64,000 nucleotides of DNA from Candidatus Bacteroides merdavium (GTDB lineage: Bacteria > Bacteroidota > Bacteroidia > Bacteroidales > Bacteroidaceae): positions 32,994 to 96,993 of the forward strand of contig DXAV01000041.1 in NCBI GenBank assembly GCA_019116805.1, written 5' to 3'. The position numbers and the translations under genes are program-made. The notes beneath the pieces were generated by a model. The model worked only from the letters and a program-made list of their open reading frames with translations. It did not search any database and had not been told where the DNA came from. This document shows, piece after piece, positions 17,601 through 26,690 of this stretch; positions within the stretch are counted from its first letter, which is position 1, and the number at the start of each line of letters is the position of its first letter.

Positions 17601-17943
17601 CTGGAGCCGTTGGGAGAAACCGGGCGACATTGCCACGCATCCCCAGTTGAGAGCCGGTGGTAATAACGGAGCGTCCAACACTTCTACCCGCTATCTGGAG
17701 AATGGTGACTATTTCAAACTGAAGTCGTTGACGCTTTCCTACAGCTTCCCCAAGAAGTGGCTGGAACCGTTGAAGATTAAAGGTGCTAACCTGAGTGTAG
17801 GTGGAGAAAACCTGTTTACCATTACCAAGTTCTCCGGTCAGGATCCAGAAATTCTGCTTTCTTCTTCCTACAACGGAAGTGCCAGTGGTTTTGGCTATCC
17901 TACCGTTAGACGTTTCACCGTAGGATTGAATGTTAACTTCTAA
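14647..17943 (+). CDS. SusC/RagA-type TonB-dependent outer-membrane transporter with STN signalling domain
   Basis: This 1098-residue receptor has a signal peptide (about 1-36), then an STN domain (about 55-112, ELFSYIEKNSNLVILYSKGL). A carboxypeptidase-D-like domain (about 125-205, VTGQVFDDLGETVPGANVTV) is followed by a plug beginning EALDEVVVVGYGMQRKSSIT and a 22-strand barrel ending in VGLNVNF. It imports oligosaccharides with the SusD lipoprotein that follows. The STN domain means it also signals to the FecR/sigma pair upstream. ATG at 14647 is used because the upstream frame crosses the leader hairpin. Neighbouring enzymes suggest a host-glycan oligosaccharide cargo with alpha-Gal/alpha-GalNAc ends. 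Confidence 0.97.
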   Translation: MKKKTTSGRMKGFFTSLYLLISVFLLTGGAWAPLHAADTRGSSKQAVTTTQTLKELFSYIEKNSNLVILYSKGLLSELDKKVSINMNGKKAEEILKELADAANLEIKISDRQVTVMKKAPIVQQSNNIKVTGQVFDDLGETVPGANVTVKGNTSIGTVTDLDGNFTLEVPKGTTLVVSFIGYANYEYVAQGTDKVTIKLSPDSEALDEVVVVGYGMQRKSSITGSISSIKAEKLKDVTTPSVANMLQGKVAGAVVAPTSGRPGEGVSIRVRGIGSIRGNVEPLWVIDGVVGASSADLNPNDIETISILKDGSATALYGSRGANGVIQVTTKRATTGTSQIDLSAKFGVSQLQKGNLEMMSGAEYYDYVRTAYENAGTLDSQGWLQPYLRDRNFDWWDLATQNALTQNYNIGYRYGNEKIKSYVSGDYYTEEGTIKGFDYDRFTFRSNTDYIVNDRLTLKAKVAASYKETFNQEYSLAHTSYTPWDTPWDSQGNLKDGSQGVPTADAAPTANPDDYWYSDGGSNFLYDRDLSWSKSRNNGIDLGVGFDFKIIEGLTFESNNRIGFNNSYSSSYVDPNSRSGAGTDGSYYDGESNTRSIYTSQLLRFLKTFGEKHEINAYLGYDYDEYRYWDLSATAYKIFSGAEIINAGAEDPTASGTKSESKNAAIYLNVNYSFDSKYLIQGMIRRDGSSKFGSDKRWATFWSVGAGWNMHKEEFISQFEWINELKPRVSYGISGNQPGGAYEWATIFGYTSQYANEIAFLSNYQGNPDLSWEETANFDAGIDIRLFDRVNITFDYYLKKVKNLIYLRHLPAVTGFNRQTANNGKMENSGVELTITPEIIRTKDWYWDISFNMGYNRNEVTYLPDGDDLTMQAVAVGYPYMNWYMKEWAGVDTMTGTPLWFKVDSETGEKTVTGNYNEATNVLLDASPTPKVNGGLSTNLSWKGLSLNANFTFSAGAKIYNGMRAGALDRDAERPSQPAMKLADGWSRWEKPGDIATHPQLRAGGNNGASNTSTRYLENGDYFKLKSLTLSYSFPKKWLEPLKIKGANLSVGGENLFTITKFSGQDPEILLSSSYNGSASGFGYPTVRRFTVGLNVNF

Positions 17944-17970
17944 GTAATGATAACCAATAAGATAGAAACT

Positions 17971-19767
17971 ATGAAACTGAAATATACATTAGGTGCCTTG
18001 GCTGCTGTATTCTCATTGGCAAGTTGCAGCTTGGACGTAAATATGTACGATGGTGTAACGGGTGAGGACGTTACGGTTCGTAACATTGTGGAATTGTCGC
18101 AAGGCAGTTACAGCATGTTGAAATATGATGGTGGTTTGATTGATTACGGCTATTATTTTTGGACTTACGGAGGCGATGACCTCTCTTGGGGCGGTACGTC
18201 CACTGACACCAAGTTTGATATCTATGATTATAGCCGCAATATCACTAGTTCTGTTACAGAGTATGCTTGGGAATTGGGTTACCGTACCATCGGTAACTGT
18301 AATAAGGTGATTGAAATGGGAGCCGAGTTGGGTGAAAATCTGACTGCTGAGGAAAAGGTGATTGTCGGTGAGAACTATTATCTTCGTGCCTTGTGCTATT
18401 TCCTGTTGGTCAACGAGTTTGCGCAACCTTATTCCAACAATCCGACCCAGAACCCGGGTTTACCCCTGAAGCTGAACAGCGATCCTGATGATCTGCCCCA
18501 AAGCCGTTCTACAGTCGCCGAAATCTATGATCAGGTGGTGAAGGATTTGCAGGATGCCATTACTTACATGACATTGCCGGCTGGTCTGTCTCCTAAAAAC
18601 AGTTGTTATGCCACGAAGGAGGCTGCTGAAGCTTTGCTGGCCAGGGTATATCTCTATATGGAAAATTGGGAAGGTGCATGGGAAATGGCAAACAATGTCA
18701 TTACTTCCGGCCGTTTTGAATTATTGCGTGGTGAAGAATATGCCATTTATTCCCAGCATGTTCCTGAAGAGAATTCTGAAACCATTTTTGCTGTACGCCG
18801 TACCAAATTGAAAGATGATGGAGGCTATGGTAAGATGGGAGGTTTGTATATTCGTGTTGACAATAGTGGTTGGGAAGAAATGTACGCATCGGCTCCTTAT
18901 TTGGAATTGCTGGAACTCTATTTGGATGACAAGGGTTATCCTCAAGATTTGCGTAGTAATTTCATTACCAAGCGATATGTAGAAGATGGTACTAATACCG
19001 ATATTTATCCGATTACCGGTAACCCTGAACGTAATTATCAGGATTGGACATTTGCTTATACAGCGAAACAAAACAATACAGCAAATTACGAATATCGTCA
19101 GATTTCTGTTGAAAAACAGGCTGATGGAACATATGCTATGAGTGCAGAAGATGCTGCATCGTTCCGAAGTGCTACCATTCAGTCTGAACCTTATAACTTG
19201 GGTACCCGCTATTATGTGGTGGCATCGGACGGAACGAAGTATGTAGGACGTATTGAACCGCGAGTATATGATGCAAGAACACTTCGTCAGAAAGAGTCTA
19301 TTTTCTTGGTATATGCCATTAACAAGTGTTCTTATCAGGAGCAATATTACCATCTGTGGTCTCCGATCATTTCCCGTTTGGCAGAAATGTACCTGATTCG
19401 TGCCGAGGCCAATCTGGAAAAGGGAGGTGATACGCAGGCTACGTTGGACGACGTGAATGTACTTCGTGAAAGAGCCGGTATCCCCGAGTGGACACTGGAT
19501 AATATCAAGACTGCCGAATATGGCCAGCCGAAGGATATCCACAAGATTATTGAAGAAGAGCGTATGCTGGAGTTTGCTTGGGAAGGTCAACGTCGTTTCG
19601 ACGTGTTCCGCTGGCGCCAGACGCTGGATCGCAAGTATCCGGGTGGTCATACATTGAGACAGGGTGACCGCTATCTGGAGATCCCTTACAATTCTCCTTC
19701 GGTATGCGAGTATATCCCGCAAGCGCAGTATGATGCTTATCCTTATGATTTGGGACAGAACCCCTGA
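17971..19767 (+). CDS. SusD/RagB-type surface glycan-binding lipoprotein
   Basis: This 598-residue lipoprotein has lipobox FSLASC (Cys19). It shows the SusD pattern of a TPR-like alpha-helical scaffold and ends with the family motif QRRFDVFRWRQTLDRKYP followed by a YLEIPYNSPSVCEYIPQAQYD tail. It forms the lid of the SusC transporter and binds the incoming glycan. It starts 27 bp after susC. The 12-bp-stem hairpin after it has no T run and could protect the susCD part of the message from 3' decay. Confidence 0.96.
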   Translation: MKLKYTLGALAAVFSLASCSLDVNMYDGVTGEDVTVRNIVELSQGSYSMLKYDGGLIDYGYYFWTYGGDDLSWGGTSTDTKFDIYDYSRNITSSVTEYAWELGYRTIGNCNKVIEMGAELGENLTAEEKVIVGENYYLRALCYFLLVNEFAQPYSNNPTQNPGLPLKLNSDPDDLPQSRSTVAEIYDQVVKDLQDAITYMTLPAGLSPKNSCYATKEAAEALLARVYLYMENWEGAWEMANNVITSGRFELLRGEEYAIYSQHVPEENSETIFAVRRTKLKDDGGYGKMGGLYIRVDNSGWEEMYASAPYLELLELYLDDKGYPQDLRSNFITKRYVEDGTNTDIYPITGNPERNYQDWTFAYTAKQNNTANYEYRQISVEKQADGTYAMSAEDAASFRSATIQSEPYNLGTRYYVVASDGTKYVGRIEPRVYDARTLRQKESIFLVYAINKCSYQEQYYHLWSPIISRLAEMYLIRAEANLEKGGDTQATLDDVNVLRERAGIPEWTLDNIKTAEYGQPKDIHKIIEEERMLEFAWEGQRRFDVFRWRQTLDRKYPGGHTLRQGDRYLEIPYNSPSVCEYIPQAQYDAYPYDLGQNP

Positions 19768-19788
19768 TTTTTGAAGGATTGTCATGGA

Positions 19789-19829
19789 TATCTACCCGCT
19801 TCTCTCATGGGGGAAGGAGCGGGTAGATA
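19789..19829 (+). promoter_or_regulatory. Intercistronic hairpin after susD homologue
   Basis: A perfect 12-bp stem (TATCTACCCGCT and complement) with a 17-nt loop lies 21 bp after the SusD stop, without a T run. It may set the ratio of susCD to downstream mRNA. Confidence 0.55.
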
Positions 19830-19873
19830 CAAAGAAGTCATTGTAACATCATTAAAATAACAGAATTTATAAA

Positions 19874-20731
19874 ATGAAAAAAATATCATATTTATTATTA
19901 CTCCTTTTGGCGTTTGTGTATGCCGGATGTGCTGATACGGAGCAGCCTTATGTAGGCTATGTGATTATAGAACGTGCAGTGGTGGAGGCAGAAGCTAATT
20001 CGGTAGCTACCATTACAGCGGATACGGATATTGACTCGCCCATTGAAATCAAATCGATTGATTTTGGAGAAGGAGAAGCTGAATGGTGTACTATTACAAC
20101 CAAAGGCAAGGAAATTACTGTGACCACTACGCAGGCTAATTCGGGTTCGAATTATCGTACGGCCACGGTCAATGTGAAATGCGGTTATTGGCTGAAGTCA
20201 TTCCAGGTACTGCAGAAATATGCCGGACAGGAATACCTGCAATACGACTGGACACGTTGGACGGCTACCGGCAACAGTGTAGAAAGCAGTGATGGAGGTG
20301 GTTATCCGAGCTTGTTCAGCGATGATCGTTCCACATTCTGGCACAGCCAGTATAGCGGTGATGTTCCTTCTTTGCCTTATTGGATTGTAGTGGATATGCA
20401 AGAAGAATTGGAGATTGCCAAGTTTGATATCGGCAGGAGATATTACGCAGGCAATGGTAATAATTACGGTTCAGTAAAGACTTTGAAGCTGTATGCCAGT
20501 ACGGATAATGAAAACTTCACGGAAGTCGGTGGCTTTACGTTTGAAATTCCCTGGACGGCTCCGGATGGAACAGTTGTAGAGAGCTTTACCAGTCCGCTGA
20601 TTCCGGCTTATGAAGAAATCATTCTGGCAGAACCTGTGAAGGCACGTTACATGAAGATGGAAATCTTGGAAACTAATACAAGCAACAATGCGTGTCAGAT
20701 CTCTTATTTCAAAGCTTACGAAAAAATCTAA
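19874..20731 (+). CDS. BACON-like plus F5/8 type C (discoidin) surface lipoprotein, probable surface glycan-binding protein
   Basis: This 285-residue lipoprotein has lipobox FVYAGC (Cys19). An N-terminal beta-sandwich of the BACON type (about 30-115, ending VKCGYWLKSFQVLQK) precedes an F5/8 type C domain (about 120-285, with WTATGNSVESSDGGGYPSLFS and FWHSQYSG). There is no catalytic domain. Its position after susD and before the glycosidases fits a surface glycan-binding protein. The F5/8 fold often binds galactose or GalNAc, which suits the enzymes that follow; the ligand is inferred. Confidence 0.85.
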   Translation: MKKISYLLLLLLAFVYAGCADTEQPYVGYVIIERAVVEAEANSVATITADTDIDSPIEIKSIDFGEGEAEWCTITTKGKEITVTTTQANSGSNYRTATVNVKCGYWLKSFQVLQKYAGQEYLQYDWTRWTATGNSVESSDGGGYPSLFSDDRSTFWHSQYSGDVPSLPYWIVVDMQEELEIAKFDIGRRYYAGNGNNYGSVKTLKLYASTDNENFTEVGGFTFEIPWTAPDGTVVESFTSPLIPAYEEIILAEPVKARYMKMEILETNTSNNACQISYFKAYEKI

Positions 20732-20764
20732 AGCCATAAATTCTTCTACCTATTAAAATCTAAG

Positions 20765-20813
20765 TATCTTTGCAGAGGATGTCCGATACATTTTTTCAGA
20801 CATCCTCTTTTTA
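20765..20813 (+). promoter_or_regulatory. Promoter element overlapping a terminator-like hairpin before GH110 gene
   Basis: TATCTTTG (20765-20772) is directly followed by a 10-bp stem (AGAGGATGTC/GACATCCTCT, 20774-20808) and a T run. The expected start of transcription falls at the base of the hairpin. So it may act as terminator for the susCD message, as an attenuator for the new transcript, or both. Confidence 0.6.
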
Positions 20814-20837
20814 TAAAACTGGAATGCCTGGAAGACC

Positions 20838-22634
20838 ATGAAAAAAACGATAGGAGCAGGAATGCTTTCATTATTTTTTAGCTGTTTGATGTCATTTCCC
20901 GTTTATGCTCAGGGCATGAAAGTTTATGATGTGGCCGACTATGGTTTGGAGGCGAACCGTTCGAAGGATGCCTCCGCCGTTTTACAGAAAATGTTGGAGA
21001 GGATTAGGACCGAGTGTGGAAACGGTGAGAATGTTGTGATACGTTTCCATGAAGGCGTTTATAATTTCTATGAAAAGGGAGCGGCAGTACGGGAATATTA
21101 TATATCCAATCATGATCAGGACAATCCGAAACGGGTAGGGATTGCTTTGGAGGGTATGAAGGGGCTGACATTAGACGGAGGTGGTGCAGCTTTTGTCTTC
21201 CATGGCAGAATGTTGCCGATATCCCTGCTGCATTCCGAAAATTGTGTCTTGAAGGATTTCAGTATTGATTTTGTCAATCCGCATATTGCCCAGGTGGAGA
21301 TTGTGAAGAACGACCCGCAAGGAGGAATAACCTTCCGCCCGGCTTCCTGGGTGAAATATCGTATTACCAAAGACAGTGTATTCGAAGCATACGGTGACGG
21401 TTGGACGGTGCGTCATAGCTGGGGCATTCCTTTTGAAAAGGATACCAAACGGATTGTCTATAATGCAGGTGATCGTGGATGCAATACTAGAGGAGCTTTT
21501 CTGGTGGAGAAAGGACTGATACAGGCTCCGCATTGGAAAGACGAGAAACTGACGCCGGGTACCATATTTGTCATGCGTGGTTGGGGACGTCCCACTCCAG
21601 GTATTTTCCTCTCACAGAATACCGATACGCGTCTGGAAAATATTCAGGTGCACTATGCTGAGGGTATGGGACTTTTGGCACAGCTCTGTGAAAATATTAC
21701 CCTTGAAAAGTTTAATGTATGTCTGAAAGGAGATAATGATCCCCGTTACTTTACCACACAGGCAGATGCTACCCATTTTTCGGGCTGCAAAGGAAAAATT
21801 ATTTCACGTAATGGCTTGTATGAGGGGATGATGGACGATGCCATCAATGTACATGGTACTTACCTGAAAGTGATCGGTCGCCTGGATGACCGTACATTGG
21901 TAGGGCGTTATATGCATGACCAGTCCTGGGGCTTTGAATGGGGACGTGTAGGTGACGAAGTGCAGTTCATACGTTCGAGCACGATGGAACTGACAGGTTC
22001 GGTGAATCATATTGCTTCCATCCGTGCGTATGATAAAGAAGATGTCGAGGGAGCTCGCGAGTTTCTCATCACTTTTGTGGAGCCTGTTCATGCGGACATT
22101 GACGAAAAAGGTGGCTTCGGCATTGAAAACCTGACCTGGTCTCCTGAAGTTGTATTCTCCGATAATCTGGTTCGTAATAACCGAGCCCGTGGTGCCTTGT
22201 TCAGTACGCCGCGTCCGACGGTTGTAGAGAATAATACGTTTGACCATACATCCGGAACGGCCATTTTGCTTTGTGGTGATTGCAACGGATGGTTCGAAAC
22301 GGGAGCTTGTCGTGACGTACAGATACGGAACAACCGTTTTATTAATGCTTTGACCAGTATGTACCAGTTTACCAATGCGGTGATTTCCATCTATCCGGAA
22401 ATTCCTGAGCTGGAGAAACAGCAGTCCTACTTTCACGGAGGGAAAGAGGGTGGTATTGTGATAGAAAACAATGTGTTCGATACGTTTGACGCTCCCGTTT
22501 TGTATGCCAAGTCGGTGGATGGTCTTGTTTTTCGGAACAATACGATACGAACGAATACAGAATATCCACCTTTCCATTTCAACAGAAACCGTTTCTGGCT
22601 GGAAAGGGTTACTCGTATTGCTATCACGGAATGA
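20838..22634 (+). CDS. GH110 alpha-1,3-galactosidase
   Basis: This 598-residue secreted beta-helix enzyme has a signal peptide (about 1-25, cut near VYAQG). The motifs NDPRYFTTQADATHFSGCKG and YEGMMDDAINVHGTYLKV (Asp333-Asp334) are the hallmark of GH110, the family of blood-group-B alpha-1,3-galactosidases. Parallel beta-helix repeats follow (VVENNTFDHTSGTAILLCGD and others). Length is typical of the family. GH110 enzymes take the terminal alpha-1,3-Gal from B antigen; some also act on the linear alpha-Gal epitope, and this cannot be told apart here. It is 45 bp upstream of a GH31 gene. Confidence 0.92.
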   Translation: MKKTIGAGMLSLFFSCLMSFPVYAQGMKVYDVADYGLEANRSKDASAVLQKMLERIRTECGNGENVVIRFHEGVYNFYEKGAAVREYYISNHDQDNPKRVGIALEGMKGLTLDGGGAAFVFHGRMLPISLLHSENCVLKDFSIDFVNPHIAQVEIVKNDPQGGITFRPASWVKYRITKDSVFEAYGDGWTVRHSWGIPFEKDTKRIVYNAGDRGCNTRGAFLVEKGLIQAPHWKDEKLTPGTIFVMRGWGRPTPGIFLSQNTDTRLENIQVHYAEGMGLLAQLCENITLEKFNVCLKGDNDPRYFTTQADATHFSGCKGKIISRNGLYEGMMDDAINVHGTYLKVIGRLDDRTLVGRYMHDQSWGFEWGRVGDEVQFIRSSTMELTGSVNHIASIRAYDKEDVEGAREFLITFVEPVHADIDEKGGFGIENLTWSPEVVFSDNLVRNNRARGALFSTPRPTVVENNTFDHTSGTAILLCGDCNGWFETGACRDVQIRNNRFINALTSMYQFTNAVISIYPEIPELEKQQSYFHGGKEGGIVIENNVFDTFDAPVLYAKSVDGLVFRNNTIRTNTEYPPFHFNRNRFWLERVTRIAITE

Positions 22635-22679
22635 GATGCGAATTACTTCTAACTAACTTAAATTATAAACTCGTAAAGC

Positions 22680-25600
22680 ATGAAGAACTTTTTTTTCAAT
22701 CTTGAGCACTGGAAGGCGATGCCTTTGGTTGTGGCCTTACTTATGGTATCTCCCCAGCAGAGGGCTCAAGCAGCATGTAATGAAAAAGACGGTCTTGAGG
22801 TTATGCAGCAGACCACAGGGATTGTGGAGGTAACCCAAATCAATCCGACTACTGTGGAGGTCCTTTTCACGGACAATCAACGCATGACACTCGATTTTTA
22901 TGGAGAAAACATTTTCCGAATGTTTCAAGACAATGCCGGAGGTATCCTTCGTGATCCTCAGGCTGAACCGGAAGCCAAAATTCTGGTGAACCAACCGCGT
23001 AAGGCAGTAACAAAATTGACCTTGCAGGATGAAGCCGGGTTATTGTCTGTGGCTACGGGGAAAATCAAAGTCGTGTTTGACAAGAATACGGCATTGATGA
23101 AAGTATTCAATCAGGAGAACGGAAAGGCCGTAATGGAGGAAGTGTCTCCGATTTCGTTCGACAAGGAAACGGTTACACTGAAGCTGAAAGAGCAGGCAGA
23201 TGAGTATTTCTATGGCGGAGGTGTGCAGAACGGACGCTTTTCTCACAAGGGGCGTGCTATCGCCATTGAAAATCAGAACAGCTGGACGGACGGAGGCGTG
23301 GCATCGCCCAATCCTTTCTATTGGTCCACAAACGGTTATGCTATCATGTGGCATACGTTCAAGAAAGGTGTCTATGATTTTGGGCGTGAAGAGGCAGGCG
23401 TTGTCAAGCTGTCCCACCAAACGGATTATCTGGACCTCTTCGTGATGGTCAATGAAGGGGCTGTTCCTTTGCTGAACGATTTCTATCAACTGACAGGAAA
23501 TCCCGTCCTGATACCGAAGTTCGGTTTCTATCAGGGACATCTGAACGCTTATAACCGCGACTATTGGAAGGAAGATGAGAACGGTATCCTGTTTGAAGAC
23601 GGGAAGCGCTATAAAGAAAGCCAGAAAGACAATGGAGGAATCAAAGAGTCGTTGAACGGTGAAAAGAATAATTATCAGTTCTCGGCTCGGGCGGTAATCG
23701 ACCGATATAAGAGCCATGATATGCCGCTGGGCTGGTTGCTCCCGAATGACGGTTACGGTGCTGGTTACGGACAGACCGGGACGCTGGACGGCAATATCCA
23801 GAACTTGAAGAGTCTGACGGACTATGCCCATGAGAATGGGGTGGAAATCGGCCTTTGGACTCAATCCGATCTGCATCCGAAGGAAGGTGTGGAGGCCTTG
23901 CTCCAACGTGATATTGTAAAGGAAGTGCGAGACGCAGGCGTGCGTGTGCTGAAGACGGATGTCGCTTGGGTGGGTGCCGGTTATTCATTCGGATTGAACG
24001 GTATTGCGGATGTGGCACAAATCATGCCGTACTATGGTAATAACGCCCGTCCTTTTATCATCAGTCTGGACGGTTGGGCCGGTACTCAACGTTATGCAGG
24101 TATCTGGTCGGGTGATCAGACGGGTGGTAACTGGGAGTACATCCGTTTCCACATTCCGACTTATATCGGTTCAGGTCTTTCGGGTAATCCCAATATCTCT
24201 TCGGACATGGACGGAATTTTCGGTGGCAAGAATTTAGCCGTAAATACCCGTGATTTCCAGTGGAAGACTTTTACGCCCATGCAACTGAACATGGACGGAT
24301 GGGGTGCCAATGAAAAATATCCGCATGCTTTGGGTGAACCTGCTACTTCTATCAACCGCTGGTATCTGAAACTGAAGTCGGAAATTATGCCGTATGCATA
24401 TAGCATTGCTCATGAATCAGTGGACGGTTTGCCTATGATCCGTGCCATGTTTCTTGAATATCCCAATGCCTATACGTTGGGTAAGGCTACCCAGTATCAA
24501 TATTTGTATGGCCCTTACTTCCTTGTAGCACCGATTTATCAGGCTACAAAAGCTGATGAACAGGGAAACGACGTCCGCAATGGCATTTATTTGCCCGAGG
24601 GGGAATGGGTGGATTACTTTTCTGGTGATGTTTATCAGGGTGGTTGCATTATCAACAACTTTGCTTCGCCGCTTTGGAAGCTGCCCGTGTTTGTGAAGAG
24701 AGGAGCCATTATACCGATGGTGAATCCGAACAACAATGTACATGAAATAGATCAGCATCTGCGTATCTATGAGTTGTATCCTTATGGTTATTCTTCGTTT
24801 ACGGAATATGACGACGACGGTGTGTCGGAAGAATATCGTTTGGGCAAATTCGCAACTACGTTGATAGAGTCTGAAGTGAACGAGAAAGGTGATCTCTTGG
24901 TAACGGTTCATCCTGCACAGGGCGATTTCGACGGTTTTGTCAAAGAGAAGGTGACTGAGTTCAGAATTAATGTGACTGAGAAACCAAAGAAAGTTGTGGC
25001 CAGTGCTGGCAAAGATAAAATCAAACTGACGGAAGTTACTTCGTTGGAAGCATTCCAGGCTGGGGAGAATGTCTATTTCTATCACCAGGCTCCCAACTTG
25101 AACCGGTTTGCGACGCCGGGTAGTGAATTCGCCAAGGAAGTAATCACAAAGAACCCGCAACTGTTGGTAAAACTGGCCGCTTCGGATATTACCGTTGCTC
25201 CTACAACCTTGAAGGTGAAGGGCTTTGTTTTTGCTCCTGCTGACAAATATCGTATTTCGACAGGTGCTTTGTCTGTTCCTCAGCCGAACATTTCCGAGGA
25301 GAATACAGAAGCCTATACGCTGAAACCTACATGGGATAAAGTGCCCAATGCTGATTTCTATGAGATTGAGTTTGACGGTATGCTTTATACAACTATCCAA
25401 GAAACGGAATTGTTGTTCGAGGGGTTGAAGGCAGAAACTGCTTATTCCTTTAAGGTGCGTGCTGTGAATAAAGATGGTGTGTCTGATTGGGCTGAATGTA
25501 GTGCCGTGACGAAGCAGAATCCTTTGGAATTTGCGATTACTGGTATTATGGGTGAAACCTCTGTACCCAACCAGGGTGGCTCTATCAGGAAGCTGTTTGA

Positions 25601-26540
25601 TTTTGAAGAAGGTGAGTTGTGGCATACGCAATATGGAGCGAAAGCTGTACCGTTTGATTTGGTTATCGATTTGAAATCCATCAATCAGATTGAAAAACTT
25701 CACTATTTGCCTCGTGACAATGCGGGTAACGGAACCCTGCTGAAGGGAACAATCTACTACAGTATGGATAAGGAGAAGTGGACGGAAGCAGGAACCTTCG
25801 ACTGGAAACGCGATAACGAGACGAAGATCTTTGCCTTCGATCAGAAGCCGACCGTACGTTATATCAAGATGAGTGTAACCGAAGCAGTAGGTGACTATGG
25901 TTCAGGGCGCGAGATTTATGTGTTCAAGGTGCCGGGTACGGAAAGCTACCTGCCGGGCGACATCAACAACGACAAGAAGATTGATGAAAATGACCTGACC
26001 TCGTACACCAACTATACAGGTTTGCGAAGAGGTGACTCCGACTTTGAGGGTTACATTAGCCGTGGTGACTTGAACGGTAATGATTTGATTGACGCTTACG
26101 ATATTTCTGCGGTAGCTACCTGCCTGGAGGGTGGTGCTCACAGCAGGAATGTGGAGAAGGTAGAAGGCAATATCAGTTTGACAACTGCCAAACGTTCTTA
26201 CGCCAAGGATGAGATTGTCGAGGTGCAGGTGAAAGGTGTCGGCCTGAAAGCTGTCAATGCTTTGAGCTTTGCCTTGCCTTACAATCCTGCCGATTATGAA
26301 TTTGTGGGTGTAGAAGTTGGAGCTGTCAAAGAAATGTATAACATGACTAACGACCGTCTGCATACCAGTGGTGAGAAAGCCCTTTATCCGACCTTCGTCA
26401 ACTTGGGTGACCGAGGCACGTTGGAAGGAGATTGCGACCTGTTTGTCATCAAGCTGAAAGCGAATCGTAATGTCAGGTTTGATTTGCAGGCAAAAGACGG
26501 CTTTTTGGTTAACAAGCGAATGGAAGTCAGAAAGTTCTGA
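22680..26540 (+). CDS. Multidomain GH31 alpha-glycosidase (candidate alpha-N-acetylgalactosaminidase) with Fn3, F5/8C, dockerin-like and cohesin-like domains
   Basis: This 1286-residue secreted enzyme has a signal peptide (about 1-32) and a GH31 N-terminal sandwich. The barrel's nucleophile lies in VLKTDVAWVG (Asp427) and its acid/base in IWSGDQTGG (Asp479). After the barrel follow an Fn3 domain (about 878-945) and an F5/8 type C domain (about 950-1085). A dockerin-like Ca-binding pair (about 1092-1152, PGDINNDKKIDENDL and RGDLNGNDLIDAYDIS) and a cohesin-like sandwich (about 1160-1286) complete it. The KTDV context and domain set resemble the GH31 alpha-N-acetylgalactosaminidase group better than alpha-glucosidases. 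That specificity is inferred from family and from the GH110/GH109 neighbours. Confidence 0.9.
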   Translation: MKNFFFNLEHWKAMPLVVALLMVSPQQRAQAACNEKDGLEVMQQTTGIVEVTQINPTTVEVLFTDNQRMTLDFYGENIFRMFQDNAGGILRDPQAEPEAKILVNQPRKAVTKLTLQDEAGLLSVATGKIKVVFDKNTALMKVFNQENGKAVMEEVSPISFDKETVTLKLKEQADEYFYGGGVQNGRFSHKGRAIAIENQNSWTDGGVASPNPFYWSTNGYAIMWHTFKKGVYDFGREEAGVVKLSHQTDYLDLFVMVNEGAVPLLNDFYQLTGNPVLIPKFGFYQGHLNAYNRDYWKEDENGILFEDGKRYKESQKDNGGIKESLNGEKNNYQFSARAVIDRYKSHDMPLGWLLPNDGYGAGYGQTGTLDGNIQNLKSLTDYAHENGVEIGLWTQSDLHPKEGVEALLQRDIVKEVRDAGVRVLKTDVAWVGAGYSFGLNGIADVAQIMPYYGNNARPFIISLDGWAGTQRYAGIWSGDQTGGNWEYIRFHIPTYIGSGLSGNPNISSDMDGIFGGKNLAVNTRDFQWKTFTPMQLNMDGWGANEKYPHALGEPATSINRWYLKLKSEIMPYAYSIAHESVDGLPMIRAMFLEYPNAYTLGKATQYQYLYGPYFLVAPIYQATKADEQGNDVRNGIYLPEGEWVDYFSGDVYQGGCIINNFASPLWKLPVFVKRGAIIPMVNPNNNVHEIDQHLRIYELYPYGYSSFTEYDDDGVSEEYRLGKFATTLIESEVNEKGDLLVTVHPAQGDFDGFVKEKVTEFRINVTEKPKKVVASAGKDKIKLTEVTSLEAFQAGENVYFYHQAPNLNRFATPGSEFAKEVITKNPQLLVKLAASDITVAPTTLKVKGFVFAPADKYRISTGALSVPQPNISEENTEAYTLKPTWDKVPNADFYEIEFDGMLYTTIQETELLFEGLKAETAYSFKVRAVNKDGVSDWAECSAVTKQNPLEFAITGIMGETSVPNQGGSIRKLFDFEEGELWHTQYGAKAVPFDLVIDLKSINQIEKLHYLPRDNAGNGTLLKGTIYYSMDKEKWTEAGTFDWKRDNETKIFAFDQKPTVRYIKMSVTEAVGDYGSGREIYVFKVPGTESYLPGDINNDKKIDENDLTSYTNYTGLRRGDSDFEGYISRGDLNGNDLIDAYDISAVATCLEGGAHSRNVEKVEGNISLTTAKRSYAKDEIVEVQVKGVGLKAVNALSFALPYNPADYEFVGVEVGAVKEMYNMTNDRLHTSGEKALYPTFVNLGDRGTLEGDCDLFVIKLKANRNVRFDLQAKDGFLVNKRMEVRKF

Positions 26541-26580
26541 AAAAGAGAGGCCTCTTCTTGTTTCATCGGCAAGGAATGCC

Positions 26581-26588
26581 TACCTTTG
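26581..26588 (+). promoter_or_regulatory. -7 element of internal promoter before GH109 gene
   Basis: TACCTTTG matches TAnnTTTG. It lies about 100 bp upstream of the GH109 ATG in a 150-bp gap, so this gene may be transcribed separately from GH31. Confidence 0.6.
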
Positions 26589-26690
26589 CAAAAATATAAA
26601 AAGGAAGAAGGTGGCGTCTGAAAAACGACTCCCCTTCCCTTCAATAAATTAAATCAACTTTATTCTTTAACTTTTAAATTAAAACCATTT

